64,000 bases of DNA from UBA2231 sp964415175 (GCA_964415175.1 CAYPYG010000010.1:17788-81787); one strand, 5' to 3'. Counted from the first letter of the stretch, positions 1 to 9,239 are shown. Program-made: numbers and translations. Notes: generated by a model not told the origin, from the sequence alone.

Positions 1-1
1 C

Positions 2-88
2 GTCGAGCCGGATTCGCTGCAGGAGATCTACGTGGTCAACATGGACTTCCCCGCGGAGATACGCCGCTATTCGGAGGAGAACCTGTGA
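2..88 (+). CDS. mreC: MreC C-terminal end (partial)
   Basis: This is the 3' end of a gene that begins before the window; 28 codons are visible, ending in TGA at 86-88. The fragment reads with a hydrophobic EIYVV strand followed by an acidic tail, compatible with the last beta-strand of MreC. MreC is a periplasmic scaffold that links MreB filaments to the PBP2-RodA wall synthase. The identification rests mainly on position: the next gene is mreD, whose GTG start overlaps this stop codon, and mreC-mreD-mrdA-rodA is a conserved order. Confidence 0.6.
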   Translation, partial: VEPDSLQEIYVVNMDFPAEIRRYSEENL

Positions 89-561
89 CGGCGCTCAAGG
101 ACCTCTTTTTCTTCCTGCTGATCTGCGCCGGGCACTGGTGGCTGCACTGGTCCTTCCCGATGGGCGGCCTGGCGCCGAACCTGCTCTTCGCCTCCGCCTT
201 CGCCTCCGCCGTGACCGGCGGCCCGGTGCGGGGGATAGCGCTGCCTTTCTTTTTCGGCCTTTACGCGGACCTGCTGGGCGCCGGCGCGGCCGGTTCCTGG
301 GCGCTGATCTACACGCTGATCGGCTACACGGTACAGGTGATGAAACGCCATTTCGACCTGGGCAGCCCTTTCTCCCAGGCCGCGGCCGCGCTGGTCCTGT
401 CGCTGCTTTCCCTTTTCGCCTACCAGTCGGCTTACCTGGCGGTGAGCGGCGTATCGCCGCTTCCCCTGAAAGTCCTCCTCCTCGAGCCCCTGATAACCGC
501 GCTGACGGTGCCGCCGGTCTTCCTGCTGGCGTGCCGTTTTTCCCGGAGGCCGCGCCGGTGA
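85..561 (+). CDS. mreD: Rod shape-determining protein MreD
   Basis: A 158-residue integral membrane protein with about five hydrophobic segments and few charged residues, as in the MreD family (about 160 aa). MreD is the small inner-membrane partner of MreC in the elongation machinery. It starts at GTG 85, overlapping the end of mreC (GTGA), and its own stop overlaps the GTG of mrdA, so mreC, mreD and mrdA look translationally coupled. MreD is poorly conserved in sequence, so the call depends on size, hydrophobicity and neighbours. Confidence 0.85.
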   Translation: MTALKDLFFFLLICAGHWWLHWSFPMGGLAPNLLFASAFASAVTGGPVRGIALPFFFGLYADLLGAGAAGSWALIYTLIGYTVQVMKRHFDLGSPFSQAAAALVLSLLSLFAYQSAYLAVSGVSPLPLKVLLLEPLITALTVPPVFLLACRFSRRPRR

Positions 562-2606
562 GGGCCGTTACTCCATTTCCGGAGAGGCTCGAGATACTGT
601 GGACTCTGGCCTGGGCCGCGGGCCTCCTCTTCCTGCTGCGGCTCACCGGGATACAGGTGCTTCAGTCCTCCCATTACCGGGAACTGGCCGAAAAGAACCG
701 CACGCAGGTCATAGCGCAGAGCGCCCCCCGCGGCCGCATCATCTCCAGCGACGGGGAGCTGATAGCCGCCAGCAAGCCTTCTTTTACTCTCGTGTATTTC
801 CCGGGCGCGGAAGTGCAGGCTTCCTACGCCGACAGGCTGGCCGAGGCCCTGGCCGGCCCGCTGGGAATGAAGCAGGAGGACCTGAGGTCCTCGCTGCGCC
901 GCGCGGTCACGCGCGAGACCCCCGCCCGCATCGCCGAGAACCTTTCCGTCTCGGCGATGTTCGCCATCTCCGAGCTCAAGAACATCTACAGCGGCATAGA
1001 CGTGATAACGGAGGCCAGGAGGCATTATCCTTTCGGCGCCTATCTCAGTCACCTGGTCGGCTACATGGGCAAGATGGACTCCAGGGAGTGGGCGCGCTAC
1101 GGGGCTTCCGGCGGATACGGTTTCGACTCCCGCGTGGGCAAGACGGGCCTTGAGCGGATGTACGAAAAGGAGCTGCGCGGCAAACCGGGCGGCATTTTCA
1201 TGGAGGTGGACTCGCGTGGCAGGCTCTCGAGGATACTCGAGAGCCGCAAATGGGTCCCCGGAGCCGACATCAGGCTGACGGTGGATTCCAAAGTGCAGAC
1301 GGCCGCGGAGGAGGGCCTCAGGAGCTCGCCCAGCGGCCGCGGGGCCGTGGTCGCCCTCGACCCGCGCAACGGGGCCGTGCTGGCCTTCGCCTCCTCGCCC
1401 GGCTACGATCTCAACGCTTTCGTTTCCTACAGCGACGAGGAGTTCCCGCGGCAGGCGGAGAAGATCCCGGAGTTCAACGTCGCCGTGCAGGGCACCTACC
1501 CGCCCGGTTCCATCTTCAAGATAATCAGCGCGGCGGCCCTGCTCGAGTCCGGAAAGATGACCCCGTCCGAAAAGGTCTTCTGCCCGGGCTATTACGACGC
1601 CGGCTCGCGCGTCTTCAAGTGCTGGGAGAGGAAAGGGCACGGGAGGATGGATTTCCTAGACGGCCTCGCCCATTCCTGCGACGTCTATTATTACACGGCC
1701 GGGCTGCGCGCCGGGCCGCTGGCCATCGAACGCAAGGCGCGGGAGTTCGGTATCGGCCGGCCCACGGGCATCAGGCTGCCGGACGAGAAAGCGGGCAACC
1801 TTTTCGGTCCGACGCGCCGCGCCACCCGCAAAAGCTACTGGTTCGTGGGCGACACCCTGAACCTGAGCATAGGACAGGGAGAGACGCTGGTGACCCCGGC
1901 GCAGATGGCGGTCATGATGGCCGCCGTGGCTTCCCGCGGCTCGCTCTGGAAACCCCACTATCTGGACAGGATGGTCTCCCACGACGGCAGGGTCCTGCTC
2001 TCCCGTTCCCCGGAGCTGCGCGGCGAGGTCAGGCTCGCCGGCGTCACCTGGGACCTTATCTGGGAGGCCCTGCGCAGGACGGTGGAGGAGGGGACGGGAC
2101 GTTCGGCGAGGATAAACGGGGCCGAGGTCTACGGCAAGACCGGCACGGCGCAGACCCCCCACGGCAAGGACCACGCCTGGTTCGTCGCTTTCGCGAGGAT
2201 GCCCGGCGCCGAGCCCGAGGTCGCGGTGGCCGTGCTGGTGGAGCACGGCGAGCACGGTTCCTCCGCCGCCGGTCCGATAGCGCGGAAGGTCATGGAAGCG
2301 GCCCTGCGCGAGACGCTGCCCGGTAAGGCTCGCGAGCCTGCGGCCGCCGTTCCCGCGCCGGCGGTCCCCGCCCCCGCGCCTGCGGTCCCCGTTCCCGCGC
2401 CGGCGATCCCCTTTCCCGTGCCGGCGGCGCCTCTCTCCGCGCCGGCGCTGCCGGTTCCCTCGCCGGCGATCCCTGTTCCCGCGCCGGTCGGCGCATCGGC
2501 TCCGCAGGACGTGCCGGCGGAGGTCCGGGCCGCCGCACAGCCGGCCGGCCCGGAGGAAGCCGCGTCGTACGAAGCCGGCGGGGAGCCCGCCGGGGAGGCC
2601 GACTGA
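558..2606 (+). CDS. mrdA: Penicillin-binding protein 2 (elongation transpeptidase)
   Basis: A class B PBP of 682 aa that cross-links peptidoglycan during side-wall growth in partnership with RodA. It has an N-terminal membrane anchor (about residues 12-32), a dimerisation domain with the PRGRI motif, and a transpeptidase domain with all three active-site motifs: SIFK (Ser318), SCD (Ser373) and KTG (Lys527). I chose GTG 558 because it overlaps the mreD stop and places the anchor correctly; the same frame stays open further upstream inside mreD, but that part is out-of-frame mreD sequence. The last 90 or so residues are an unusual Pro/Ala/Val-rich tail that most PBP2 proteins lack. Confidence 0.95.
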   Translation: MRAVTPFPERLEILWTLAWAAGLLFLLRLTGIQVLQSSHYRELAEKNRTQVIAQSAPRGRIISSDGELIAASKPSFTLVYFPGAEVQASYADRLAEALAGPLGMKQEDLRSSLRRAVTRETPARIAENLSVSAMFAISELKNIYSGIDVITEARRHYPFGAYLSHLVGYMGKMDSREWARYGASGGYGFDSRVGKTGLERMYEKELRGKPGGIFMEVDSRGRLSRILESRKWVPGADIRLTVDSKVQTAAEEGLRSSPSGRGAVVALDPRNGAVLAFASSPGYDLNAFVSYSDEEFPRQAEKIPEFNVAVQGTYPPGSIFKIISAAALLESGKMTPSEKVFCPGYYDAGSRVFKCWERKGHGRMDFLDGLAHSCDVYYYTAGLRAGPLAIERKAREFGIGRPTGIRLPDEKAGNLFGPTRRATRKSYWFVGDTLNLSIGQGETLVTPAQMAVMMAAVASRGSLWKPHYLDRMVSHDGRVLLSRSPELRGEVRLAGVTWDLIWEALRRTVEEGTGRSARINGAEVYGKTGTAQTPHGKDHAWFVAFARMPGAEPEVAVAVLVEHGEHGSSAAGPIARKVMEAALRETLPGKAREPAAAVPAPAVPAPAPAVPVPAPAIPFPVPAAPLSAPALPVPSPAIPVPAPVGASAPQDVPAEVRAAAQPAGPEEAASYEAGGEPAGEAD

Positions 2607-2607
2607 T

Positions 2608-3942
2608 ATGCTGAGCAAGGTCTCTCTCAAGAAGGGAAGGATGGACTGGGTCATACCGGCCTCGGCGGCGGCGCTGCTCTTCATCGGCACGCTGGCCGTC
2701 TTCTCTTCCGTCGGAGTGCTGCCGAACTACGAGAGGATAGTCCGGACGCACCTTATCGCGATGCCGATAGCCCTGATCTTCTTCTCCGTGGCCTGGAGCC
2801 TGAACTACCAGGTCTACCAGGACCAGTGGAAGTTCGTTTACGGCCTTTCCCTGGCGGTGCTGGCCGGCGTGCTCCTGTTCGGGGTGGCGGACAAGGGCGC
2901 CAAGTCCTGGTACAGGCTGCCGTTCTTCTCGGTCCAGCCTTCGGAACTCGCCCGCATAGGCCTGATAGTGGCGCTCGCCAACTACCTCGACCGGCGCGGC
3001 GGCCGGATCAGGGAGTTCGGCGGTTCGCTGGGAGCGATGCTGATAGCGCTGCCTTTCTTCCTGCTGCTGATGAAGCAGCCGGACTTCTCGGCCATACTGA
3101 CCACTTTCCCCGTGGTGCTGGCGATGATCTTCTGCGCCGGCGGCGGCGTTTCCCATATCGCCATCATACTCGGCTACGCCGCGGTCTCGGCCCTTTTCCC
3201 GATACTCTGGGCGCTGATCTCCCTTAACCCGGAACTCGTCCGGAACCCGCTGCTGGATTTCTTCTACGGGCTCTCCAGTTTCGGCTGGGACACGCTGATC
3301 TTCGTCGCCGGCGTGGCCGTCCTGGCCTGGGCCGCCTGGTTCCTGTCGGTCAAGCTCTACTCGAACATCTCGGGCGTCTTCTTCACCGGCGCGGCGCTCG
3401 TGATAATACTCGGCTTCTTCTCCGGCATGATGGTCAAGAACCAGATGAAGGAATACCAGCAGAAACGCCTGGAAGTCTTCCTGTCCCCCGAAAGCGACCC
3501 GCGCGGCGCCGGCTACAACGTGATACAGGCCAGGATAGCCATGGGCTCGGGCGGAGTGCTGGGGAAGGGCGTCTTTTCGGGCACGCAGTCGCGGCTGGGT
3601 TTCGTGCCCGAGCGGCACACCGATTTCATCCTGGCCGTGATCGGGGAGGAGATGGGCTTCATCGGCACCGGCTTCGTCATGACGCTTTACCTCATGCTGC
3701 TCTACAGGCTGAGATGCGTGGCGCAGCTGGCCCGCGACAGGTTCGGCTATCTGCTCTGCTGCGGCATCTTCTCCCTGTACCTGGTCTACTTCCTGATAAA
3801 CTTCGGCATGCTGCTCGGCTTCGCCCCGGTCGCGGGCGTTCCCCTTCCCCTGCTTTCCTACGGCGGCTCCAACATGGTCGCCACCTTCTTCGCGCTGGGC
3901 GTCGCGGAATCCGTCTATTCGCGGAGGTACGCTTTCGTATGA
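2608..3942 (+). CDS. rodA: RodA, peptidoglycan glycosyltransferase (SEDS)
   Basis: A 444-residue polytopic SEDS-family protein with roughly ten transmembrane segments. RodA polymerises lipid II into glycan strands and works with PBP2, encoded just upstream. Typical SEDS signatures are visible: QPSE, KQPD, the GSGG...GKG loop, PERHTDFI and, near the end, PLPLLSYGGSN. The ATG at 2608 follows the mrdA stop by one base. It is somewhat longer than E. coli RodA (370 aa), with the extra length in a central region (about residues 200-260) carrying additional hydrophobic segments. Confidence 0.95.
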   Translation: MLSKVSLKKGRMDWVIPASAAALLFIGTLAVFSSVGVLPNYERIVRTHLIAMPIALIFFSVAWSLNYQVYQDQWKFVYGLSLAVLAGVLLFGVADKGAKSWYRLPFFSVQPSELARIGLIVALANYLDRRGGRIREFGGSLGAMLIALPFFLLLMKQPDFSAILTTFPVVLAMIFCAGGGVSHIAIILGYAAVSALFPILWALISLNPELVRNPLLDFFYGLSSFGWDTLIFVAGVAVLAWAAWFLSVKLYSNISGVFFTGAALVIILGFFSGMMVKNQMKEYQQKRLEVFLSPESDPRGAGYNVIQARIAMGSGGVLGKGVFSGTQSRLGFVPERHTDFILAVIGEEMGFIGTGFVMTLYLMLLYRLRCVAQLARDRFGYLLCCGIFSLYLVYFLINFGMLLGFAPVAGVPLPLLSYGGSNMVATFFALGVAESVYSRRYAFV

Positions 3943-4619
3943 ACGCCGACGGGCGGGAGGGACCGGCTATGCGCTGCCGTATGCGCTTCGAGCGCAGGGG
4001 CGCCGCCGGGGAAGAGGGCCATCTCGGCCTGATAAGGGAACTGAAGGCCCTGGTCGCCGGTTCGGGCCTGGACTACTACGGCGCCAGGGGCCCCGCCGCC
4101 GGCACGCCCAGGATGGCTTTCGGCCCCGCCGGGGGAGCGGGACACGGGAGCCTCTGCGAGTACGCGGACGCCTGGTTCTCCAGGCTTTACAGGGAGGAGG
4201 AGCTTCGCGCGGCCCTCTCGCCCGGTACCGCCGGGCTGGCGCTGGCCGCGCTCAAGCGCGTGCCGCTGCTGTTCCCCTCGATCGAGGCGAGCGCCTCGGT
4301 CGCGCGGTTCGAGCTCGATTTTTCATCGGCCCCGCCGGAAGCGGAGCGCCGGGTGGAAGAGTTCCTGTCGGCCTCCGGATTCATGGCCGAGCGGGAGAAG
4401 AAAGGGGAGAAGGTGCGCTACGACCTGCGCCCGGCGGTGCTGTCCGCCTCGTGGGAGGCCTCCGCCAGCAGGCTGCGCGCGGACCTCAGGCTGCGCGCCG
4501 GGGGGAGGCCGGAGGTCCTGGCCTCCGCCCTCTTCGGCCCGGCCGCGCCTTCTTTCACCGTTCTCAGGACCGGGCTTTACTGGGAGGATTCTTCGGGGAA
4601 ACTGAGGGAGATATTGTAA
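3939..4619 (+). CDS. DUF2344 / radical-SAM-linked protein
   Basis: A protein of about 226 aa resembling the DUF2344 (TIGR03936, 'radical SAM-linked') family: an N-terminal RMRFERRG strand, a HLGLIRELK helix and a PRMAFGPAGGAGHGS segment correspond to the family's RvrFsKrG, SHlDlmr and PrlsfApaLplG blocks. In many bacteria this gene directly precedes RNase G, as here, and partners a large radical SAM protein that is not next to it in this window. Function is unproven. The ATG at 3939 overlaps the rodA stop (ATGA). An alternative start at 3969, with a strong GGGAGG site, would begin exactly at the conserved domain and may be the true one. Confidence 0.75.
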   Translation: MNADGREGPAMRCRMRFERRGAAGEEGHLGLIRELKALVAGSGLDYYGARGPAAGTPRMAFGPAGGAGHGSLCEYADAWFSRLYREEELRAALSPGTAGLALAALKRVPLLFPSIEASASVARFELDFSSAPPEAERRVEEFLSASGFMAEREKKGEKVRYDLRPAVLSASWEASASRLRADLRLRAGGRPEVLASALFGPAAPSFTVLRTGLYWEDSSGKLREIL

Positions 4620-4634
4620 GACGCCATCGGCGGG

Positions 4635-4658
4635 GGGCGCCATGCTGCATGGCGGCCC
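4635..4658 (+). promoter_or_regulatory. Stem-loop in the rng leader
   Basis: In the 78-nt gap before rng, GGGCGCCATG (4635-4644) can pair with CATGGCGGCCC (4648-4658), one bulged G, across a CTG loop. It lies about 40 nt upstream of the rng ATG and is not followed by a U run, so it is not a standard terminator. RNase E/G genes in other bacteria control their own mRNA through leader structures; that role here is inference. Confidence 0.4.
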
Positions 4659-4697
4659 AGTCCCATACCGACGCTGGCAGGAGGACATTTAAGGAAC

Positions 4698-6149
4698 ATG
4701 GCAAACGATAAAAAAGTCAGGAAGGAGATATTCGCCAACACCTCTTTCGAGGAGACGCGGATAGCGGTGGTGGAGGACGGCCGCATGGCCGAGCTGTTCT
4801 GGAAGCGGCAGTCGAGCGGCAACATCGTCGGCAACATCTACAAGGGCGTGGTCGAGAACGTCCTGCCGGGCATCTCGAGCGCGTTCATCAACATCGGCCT
4901 GGACAAGAACGCCTACATCTACATCTCGGACGTGCTGGGCAGCCAGCGCGACCCGATAGAGAAACTGCTCAAGAAGGACCAGGAGGTGCTCATCCAGGTC
5001 ACCAAGGACGCGATCAGCACCAAGGGTATGAAGGTGACGATGGACGTCTCGCTGCCGGGGCGGTACCTGGTCTTCACGCCCTTCCAGGAATTCATAGGGG
5101 TCTCGAAGAACATCGAGAACGCCGACGAGCGCAAGCGCCTCTCCGATATCATCAAGAAGATCACCACGGACGCGGACATGGGCAAGAAGGGCTGCATAGT
5201 CCGGACGGAGGCCGAAGGCGCGACCGAGGAGGAACTGGAGCGGGAGCTCAAGTACCTGATCAGGCTGTGGGAATCGGTCATGGAGCGTTTCGAGACCTCC
5301 AGGCCGCCGGCCCTGCTGCACCGGGACATGGACCTGCCGATGCAGGTGGCCCGCGACATCCTCTCCGAGGATACCGCCATCTATATGCTCGACAACAGGG
5401 ACGATTTCCAGAGCGTGCAGGAGTTCGTCGCCAAGATGTCGCCCGACCTCAAGGAACGCGTTAAGCTCTACGAGGGCAAGACGCCGCTCTTCAAGGCCTT
5501 CAACCTGGAGAAGGGGCTGGAGGAACTGCGCAAGATAAAGGTCGAACTGCCCAACGGCGGCAGCATCATCATACAGGAGGCCGAATCGCTCTGCGCGATA
5601 GACGTCAACACCGGCCGTTTCACGGGCAGCCGCTCGCAGGAAGAGACCGTCACGCTCAACAATATCGAGGCCGCGCAGGAGATAGCCCGCCAGCTGCGCC
5701 TGCGCAATATCGGAGGCATCATCGTCATAGACTTCATCGACATGAAGAAGGCGGCCAACCGCCAGAAGGTCGTGACCGCGCTGGAGAACGCGGTCAGGAA
5801 CGACCGCGCCAAGATACGCATCCTGCCGATCACGCGGCTGGGGCTGGTCGAAATGACGCGCGAGCGCAAGCGCGAGAGCACGCTGAGCCTGCTGACCGAG
5901 GAGTGCCCCGAATGCCACGGCTCGGGGCGGGTGCTTTCCAGCGAGAGCATACGCATAAAAGTGCAGCGGGAGATCCGCAACCTCACCGCGGGCCGCCCCG
6001 GCGGCGCTCTGCGCGTGATCCTGAACCCCATGCTGGCGGAGAACCTGCGGCGCAAGCACGCGATGATGGAGAAGAACGTGCAGCGTTCCTTCAAGATCGC
6101 CTCCGACCCCCAGCTGACGTGGGAGGACTATCGTATCGTCCTCGAGTGA
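4698..6149 (+). CDS. rng: Ribonuclease G (RNase E/G family)
   Basis: A 483-residue endoribonuclease of the RNase E/G family, close in length to E. coli RNase G (489 aa) and without the long RNase E scaffold tail. It cuts single-stranded AU-rich RNA in rRNA processing and mRNA decay. An S1 domain lies at about residues 35-125. The catalytic metal-binding aspartates are Asp302 (AIDVNTG) and Asp345 (VIDFIDM), and the zinc-link CPECHGSG starts at Cys403; these positions almost coincide with D303, D346 and C404 of E. coli RNase E. A GGAGG-type site precedes the ATG. Confidence 0.96.
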   Translation: MANDKKVRKEIFANTSFEETRIAVVEDGRMAELFWKRQSSGNIVGNIYKGVVENVLPGISSAFINIGLDKNAYIYISDVLGSQRDPIEKLLKKDQEVLIQVTKDAISTKGMKVTMDVSLPGRYLVFTPFQEFIGVSKNIENADERKRLSDIIKKITTDADMGKKGCIVRTEAEGATEEELERELKYLIRLWESVMERFETSRPPALLHRDMDLPMQVARDILSEDTAIYMLDNRDDFQSVQEFVAKMSPDLKERVKLYEGKTPLFKAFNLEKGLEELRKIKVELPNGGSIIIQEAESLCAIDVNTGRFTGSRSQEETVTLNNIEAAQEIARQLRLRNIGGIIVIDFIDMKKAANRQKVVTALENAVRNDRAKIRILPITRLGLVEMTRERKRESTLSLLTEECPECHGSGRVLSSESIRIKVQREIRNLTAGRPGGALRVILNPMLAENLRRKHAMMEKNVQRSFKIASDPQLTWEDYRIVLE

Positions 6150-6176
6150 GAGCCCGGGGAGGAATCAGGAGAAGCC

Positions 6177-7904
6177 ATGCTTAAAAAGACACTGCTGACG
6201 CTCATACTGGCCGCGGGAGCCCCGTCCACCGCCGCGGCCGCCGTGGAGGAAGCCTCGTTCAGCCGGAACGGGAAATACGCCGGGAAACTGGAGACCTACA
6301 GTTACGGCGGCGAGACCTACTTCGACGCCTCGCGCCTGTCGCGCTACCTGGGGGGGAAGATCTACTGGTACCCGGTCTCGGGAAAACTGGTGTTCCAGCT
6401 CAAGGGCAGGAGGGTCCAGGCCTCGGTCAAGAGCGACGAGGTTCTCTACGACAAGGAAGCCGCGGAGATGAGGTCCCCCGTGATCGTCAGGGGCGGCAGG
6501 TCCTTCCTTTCCAGGGAATTCTTCGTCTCCGACCGCTTCCATTCCTGTTTCGGCTTCAGGCTGCGTTACGACGAGGCCTCCCGGTCGCTGGACGTGGTGG
6601 AGAAGATGAGCGTGGCCTCCTACAATTACTTCTCCCACAAGGACAAGACCCGCTTCGTGCTCTACCTCAACGAGCCGCTGGAATACCAGACCTACCAGAA
6701 GTCCAACGGCCTGCTCACGCTGGTGATCGCGGGCGGCAGCGTGGCCTCGCCCGAGAAGATAGAGGTCGGCGACGGGCTGGTCAACTCCATAGAGCTCATC
6801 CAGGACAACAAGGTGCTGCGGGTGGGAGTGGCCATGGGAGAGAAGGCCGCGGGTTTCAACGCCTTCAAACTCTCCGGCCCGGACCGCATAGTCCTGGACA
6901 TACTCTCCGCTTCCGCGGATCAACCGGCCGCCGGGCGGCCCGGTCCGGACGCCGCCGCCGGGACCCAGGTCATACCTCCCTCCTCCCCCGCCGCCGGCGG
7001 GGAACCCGTCGTGGAGGAGCTGCCCGCTTCTTCCTCCGGGCCGGAAGGCGGTCCGGCCCCTCCGGCCGCTCCCGCGGCGGCGGACGGGTCTCTCGCGCCG
7101 CCGACGCCCTCCGTGCTGCCGTCGGCCGCGCCCGTCCCGGCCTCCGCGCCGTCCTCTCCGCCCGCGGCCGCGCCGGCGCCGTTCACGCCCGGCCTGCCCG
7201 ACAAGGCGGTGCTGGACCCCAAGGCCAGGAAGAAGGTGATAATAGACGCCGGGCACGGCGGCAAGGACCCCGGCGGCCGGCGCATTTCGGGGATGAAGGA
7301 GAAGGACATAAATCTGGCGGTGGCGAAAGAGCTTCGGAAGCTGCTCGAGAAGGAAGGTTTCTTCGACGTGCTGATGGTCCGGACCTCGGACGCGTTCGTC
7401 CCGCTGGCCGCCAGGTCCGAGTTCGCCAACAGGCACAAGGCCGACGTTTTCATTTCGATACACGCCAACGCCACGCGCCGCTCCTCGGAGCACGGCTTCG
7501 AGATCTATTTCATGTCCGAGAACGCCTCGGACCCCATGGCGGCCGAGGTGGCCGACTACGAGAACTCGGTGCTGGACCTGGAGGACGATTCCTCCCGGCC
7601 GGACCCGGCGGCCATGCTGCTGCACTCGCTGGCCCGCAACGAGTACCTCAACGAGGGCAGCCAGCTCGCCGCTTTCATCACCCGCGAGTTCGAGCGCCAC
7701 ACCCCGTTCAAGAACCGCGGCGTCAAGCAGGCCGCCTTCTACGTGCTGCGCGGCACCTACGCCCCGGGGGTCCTGCTGGAGATGGGCTTCATGACCAATC
7801 CGAGCGACCAGAAGAACCTCAGCAGCAAGAGCGTGCAGGCGAAACTCGCCAGGGCCATACACAACGGCCTGAGCAAGTACGCGGAGCTCAAGGGCTGGAA
7901 ATAG
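6177..7904 (+). CDS. N-acetylmuramoyl-L-alanine amidase (Amidase_3)
   Basis: A secreted 575-residue zinc amidase that cleaves the MurNAc-L-Ala bond of peptidoglycan. The order is: signal peptide (about 1-22), a copper-amine-oxidase-N-like or stalk domain (about 25-140), an AMIN-like domain (about 145-245) for wall or septal targeting, a long Pro/Ala/Gly-rich linker (about 245-340), and the Amidase_3 domain from about residue 352 with VIIDAGHGGKDPGG, SIHAN and LLEMGFMTN. This is an AmiC-like layout with an extra N-terminal module and an unusually long linker. It sits between rng and murI, probably in the same operon. Confidence 0.92.
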   Translation: MLKKTLLTLILAAGAPSTAAAAVEEASFSRNGKYAGKLETYSYGGETYFDASRLSRYLGGKIYWYPVSGKLVFQLKGRRVQASVKSDEVLYDKEAAEMRSPVIVRGGRSFLSREFFVSDRFHSCFGFRLRYDEASRSLDVVEKMSVASYNYFSHKDKTRFVLYLNEPLEYQTYQKSNGLLTLVIAGGSVASPEKIEVGDGLVNSIELIQDNKVLRVGVAMGEKAAGFNAFKLSGPDRIVLDILSASADQPAAGRPGPDAAAGTQVIPPSSPAAGGEPVVEELPASSSGPEGGPAPPAAPAAADGSLAPPTPSVLPSAAPVPASAPSSPPAAAPAPFTPGLPDKAVLDPKARKKVIIDAGHGGKDPGGRRISGMKEKDINLAVAKELRKLLEKEGFFDVLMVRTSDAFVPLAARSEFANRHKADVFISIHANATRRSSEHGFEIYFMSENASDPMAAEVADYENSVLDLEDDSSRPDPAAMLLHSLARNEYLNEGSQLAAFITREFERHTPFKNRGVKQAAFYVLRGTYAPGVLLEMGFMTNPSDQKNLSSKSVQAKLARAIHNGLSKYAELKGWK

Positions 7905-7912
7905 CCGGGGAT

Positions 7913-8734
7913 ATGAAAAAGGGCGACAGACCCATAGGCGTGTTCGATTCCGGCCTGGGCGGGCTGACCGTGCTGGCGGCCCTGCGGCGGGCCCTGCCGC
8001 GCGAGAATTTCATCTATTTCGGCGACACCGCCCGCGTCCCTTACGGCACCAAGTCTCCCGAGGCCGTCAGGCAGTTCTCCGGCGAGATAACGGCCTGGCT
8101 CGTCTCGAAGGGGATAAAGACGCTGGTCGTGGCCTGCAATACGGCCTCTTCCGTCGCGCTTGACGCCGTGCGGGCGGCCGCCCGCGGCGTGGAGGTCACG
8201 GGGGTCATCGAGCCCGGGGCCTCGGCCTTCGCGGCCTCGGGGGGGAGGAAGGTCCTGGTGATAGGGACGGCCGCGACCGTCTCCAGCCGGGCGTACGGCC
8301 GCGCTCTGCGGCGGGCCGTTCCCGGCGCGCTGGTCACGGAGCGGGCCTGCCCGCTTTTCGTGCCGCTCGTGGAGGAGGGCTGGAGCGCCCCGGCGCGCGG
8401 GCGCCGCGCCGCCGCCGTCACAAGGCTGGCCGCGGAGGAGTATCTTTCGCGCTACCGCGGCAAAGGCTACGATTCGCTGATACTGGGCTGCACCCATTAT
8501 CCGCTGCTGAAAGGCATAATAGTGCGGGCCGTCGGCGGCAAAATTAATATAATTGATTCCGCGGAGGCCGCCGCGCTGGAGGTAAGGAGAACCCTGGCCC
8601 GCGCCGGTCTGCTCCGGCCGTCCGGCTCCGGCCGCGCCGAGTTCTTCGTGAGCGACGCCCCGCGCCGTTTCGCCGCGCTGGCTTCGGCCCTGGTCGGCAT
8701 AAAGCCCCGGCGGGTCGGGGTCAAAAGGTTCTAG
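7913..8734 (+). CDS. murI: Glutamate racemase
   Basis: A 273-residue cofactor-independent racemase that makes D-glutamate for the peptidoglycan stem peptide. Both catalytic cysteine motifs are present: VVACNTASS, and LGCTHYPLL towards the C-terminus. The family's GVFDSGLGGLTV N-terminus and YFGDTARVPYG are also clear. The ATG at 7913 lies 8 nt after the amidase stop, so murI is likely the end of the wall operon that begins with mreC. Confidence 0.96.
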   Translation: MKKGDRPIGVFDSGLGGLTVLAALRRALPRENFIYFGDTARVPYGTKSPEAVRQFSGEITAWLVSKGIKTLVVACNTASSVALDAVRAAARGVEVTGVIEPGASAFAASGGRKVLVIGTAATVSSRAYGRALRRAVPGALVTERACPLFVPLVEEGWSAPARGRRAAAVTRLAAEEYLSRYRGKGYDSLILGCTHYPLLKGIIVRAVGGKINIIDSAEAAALEVRRTLARAGLLRPSGSGRAEFFVSDAPRRFAALASALVGIKPRRVGVKRF

Positions 8735-8747
8735 GAGATCCCCCGTT

Positions 8748-9110
8748 ATGAAAAAAGCCGTGTTCCTGATAGCGCTCGCGGCCCTGCCGCTCTCGCTGTA
8801 TTCCCAACAGAAAGGTCCGGCGCAGGCCGCGGACGAAGAGGAAGGAGGGGTCCTGATCGACGGCGCCGAGACCGCCGCCCCGGTCTGGTCCGCGGACCAG
8901 CCGGAAGAGGCGGCGCCCGCGTCCGGCGCCGCGGACCCCGGCGCCCTTCCGGCCTCGCTGGGCGACGTGCGTGGCACGCTTACGGACGGCGGCCGCAGCA
9001 TACTCGTCCTGCAGGCCGACGACGGCACCATAAGTTTCGTGCAGGTCGTTTTCGGCAAGGGGGGCGTCACCTGGAAGCCGGCCGGCTCCCTGCGCAGGAG
9101 CCGCGACTAG
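8748..9110 (+). CDS. Small secreted protein of unknown function
   Basis: A 120-residue protein with a clear Sec signal peptide (hydrophobic core about residues 4-17, then SQQ). The middle is Ala/Glu/Pro-rich and low in complexity; the last 50 residues (LGDVRGTLTDGGRSILVLQ and beyond) look like a short folded beta-rich domain. I do not recognise the family. It starts 13 nt after murI with a plausible AGGAGA site, so it may be the last gene of that operon. Confidence 0.65.
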   Translation: MKKAVFLIALAALPLSLYSQQKGPAQAADEEEGGVLIDGAETAAPVWSADQPEEAAPASGAADPGALPASLGDVRGTLTDGGRSILVLQADDGTISFVQVVFGKGGVTWKPAGSLRRSRD

Positions 9111-9138
9111 ATCTTTCGGAGGCGAGGCCCGGCGAAGA

Positions 9139-9239
9139 GCGGAACGCGGCGCGTTCCGCGCCCGGGCCGCAAGGCCGCGGGCGGTCACCCGCGTAAGCGT
9201 GACCGCCGGGGCGCGGCCGGAGAAAGCCGCTATGCGGCT
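9139..9239 (+). repeat. Three consecutive hairpins in the HicA-like leader
   Basis: The 143-nt gap between two small genes holds three inverted repeats in a row: GCGGAACGC/GCGTTCCGC (9139-9147 with 9151-9159), GGCGGTCAC/GTGACCGCC (9180-9188 with 9199-9207) and AGCCGC/GCGGCT (9225-9230 with 9234-9239). None is followed by a T run. The last ends 4 nt before the GGAGGA ribosome site of the next gene, so it could affect its translation. Confidence 0.5.
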
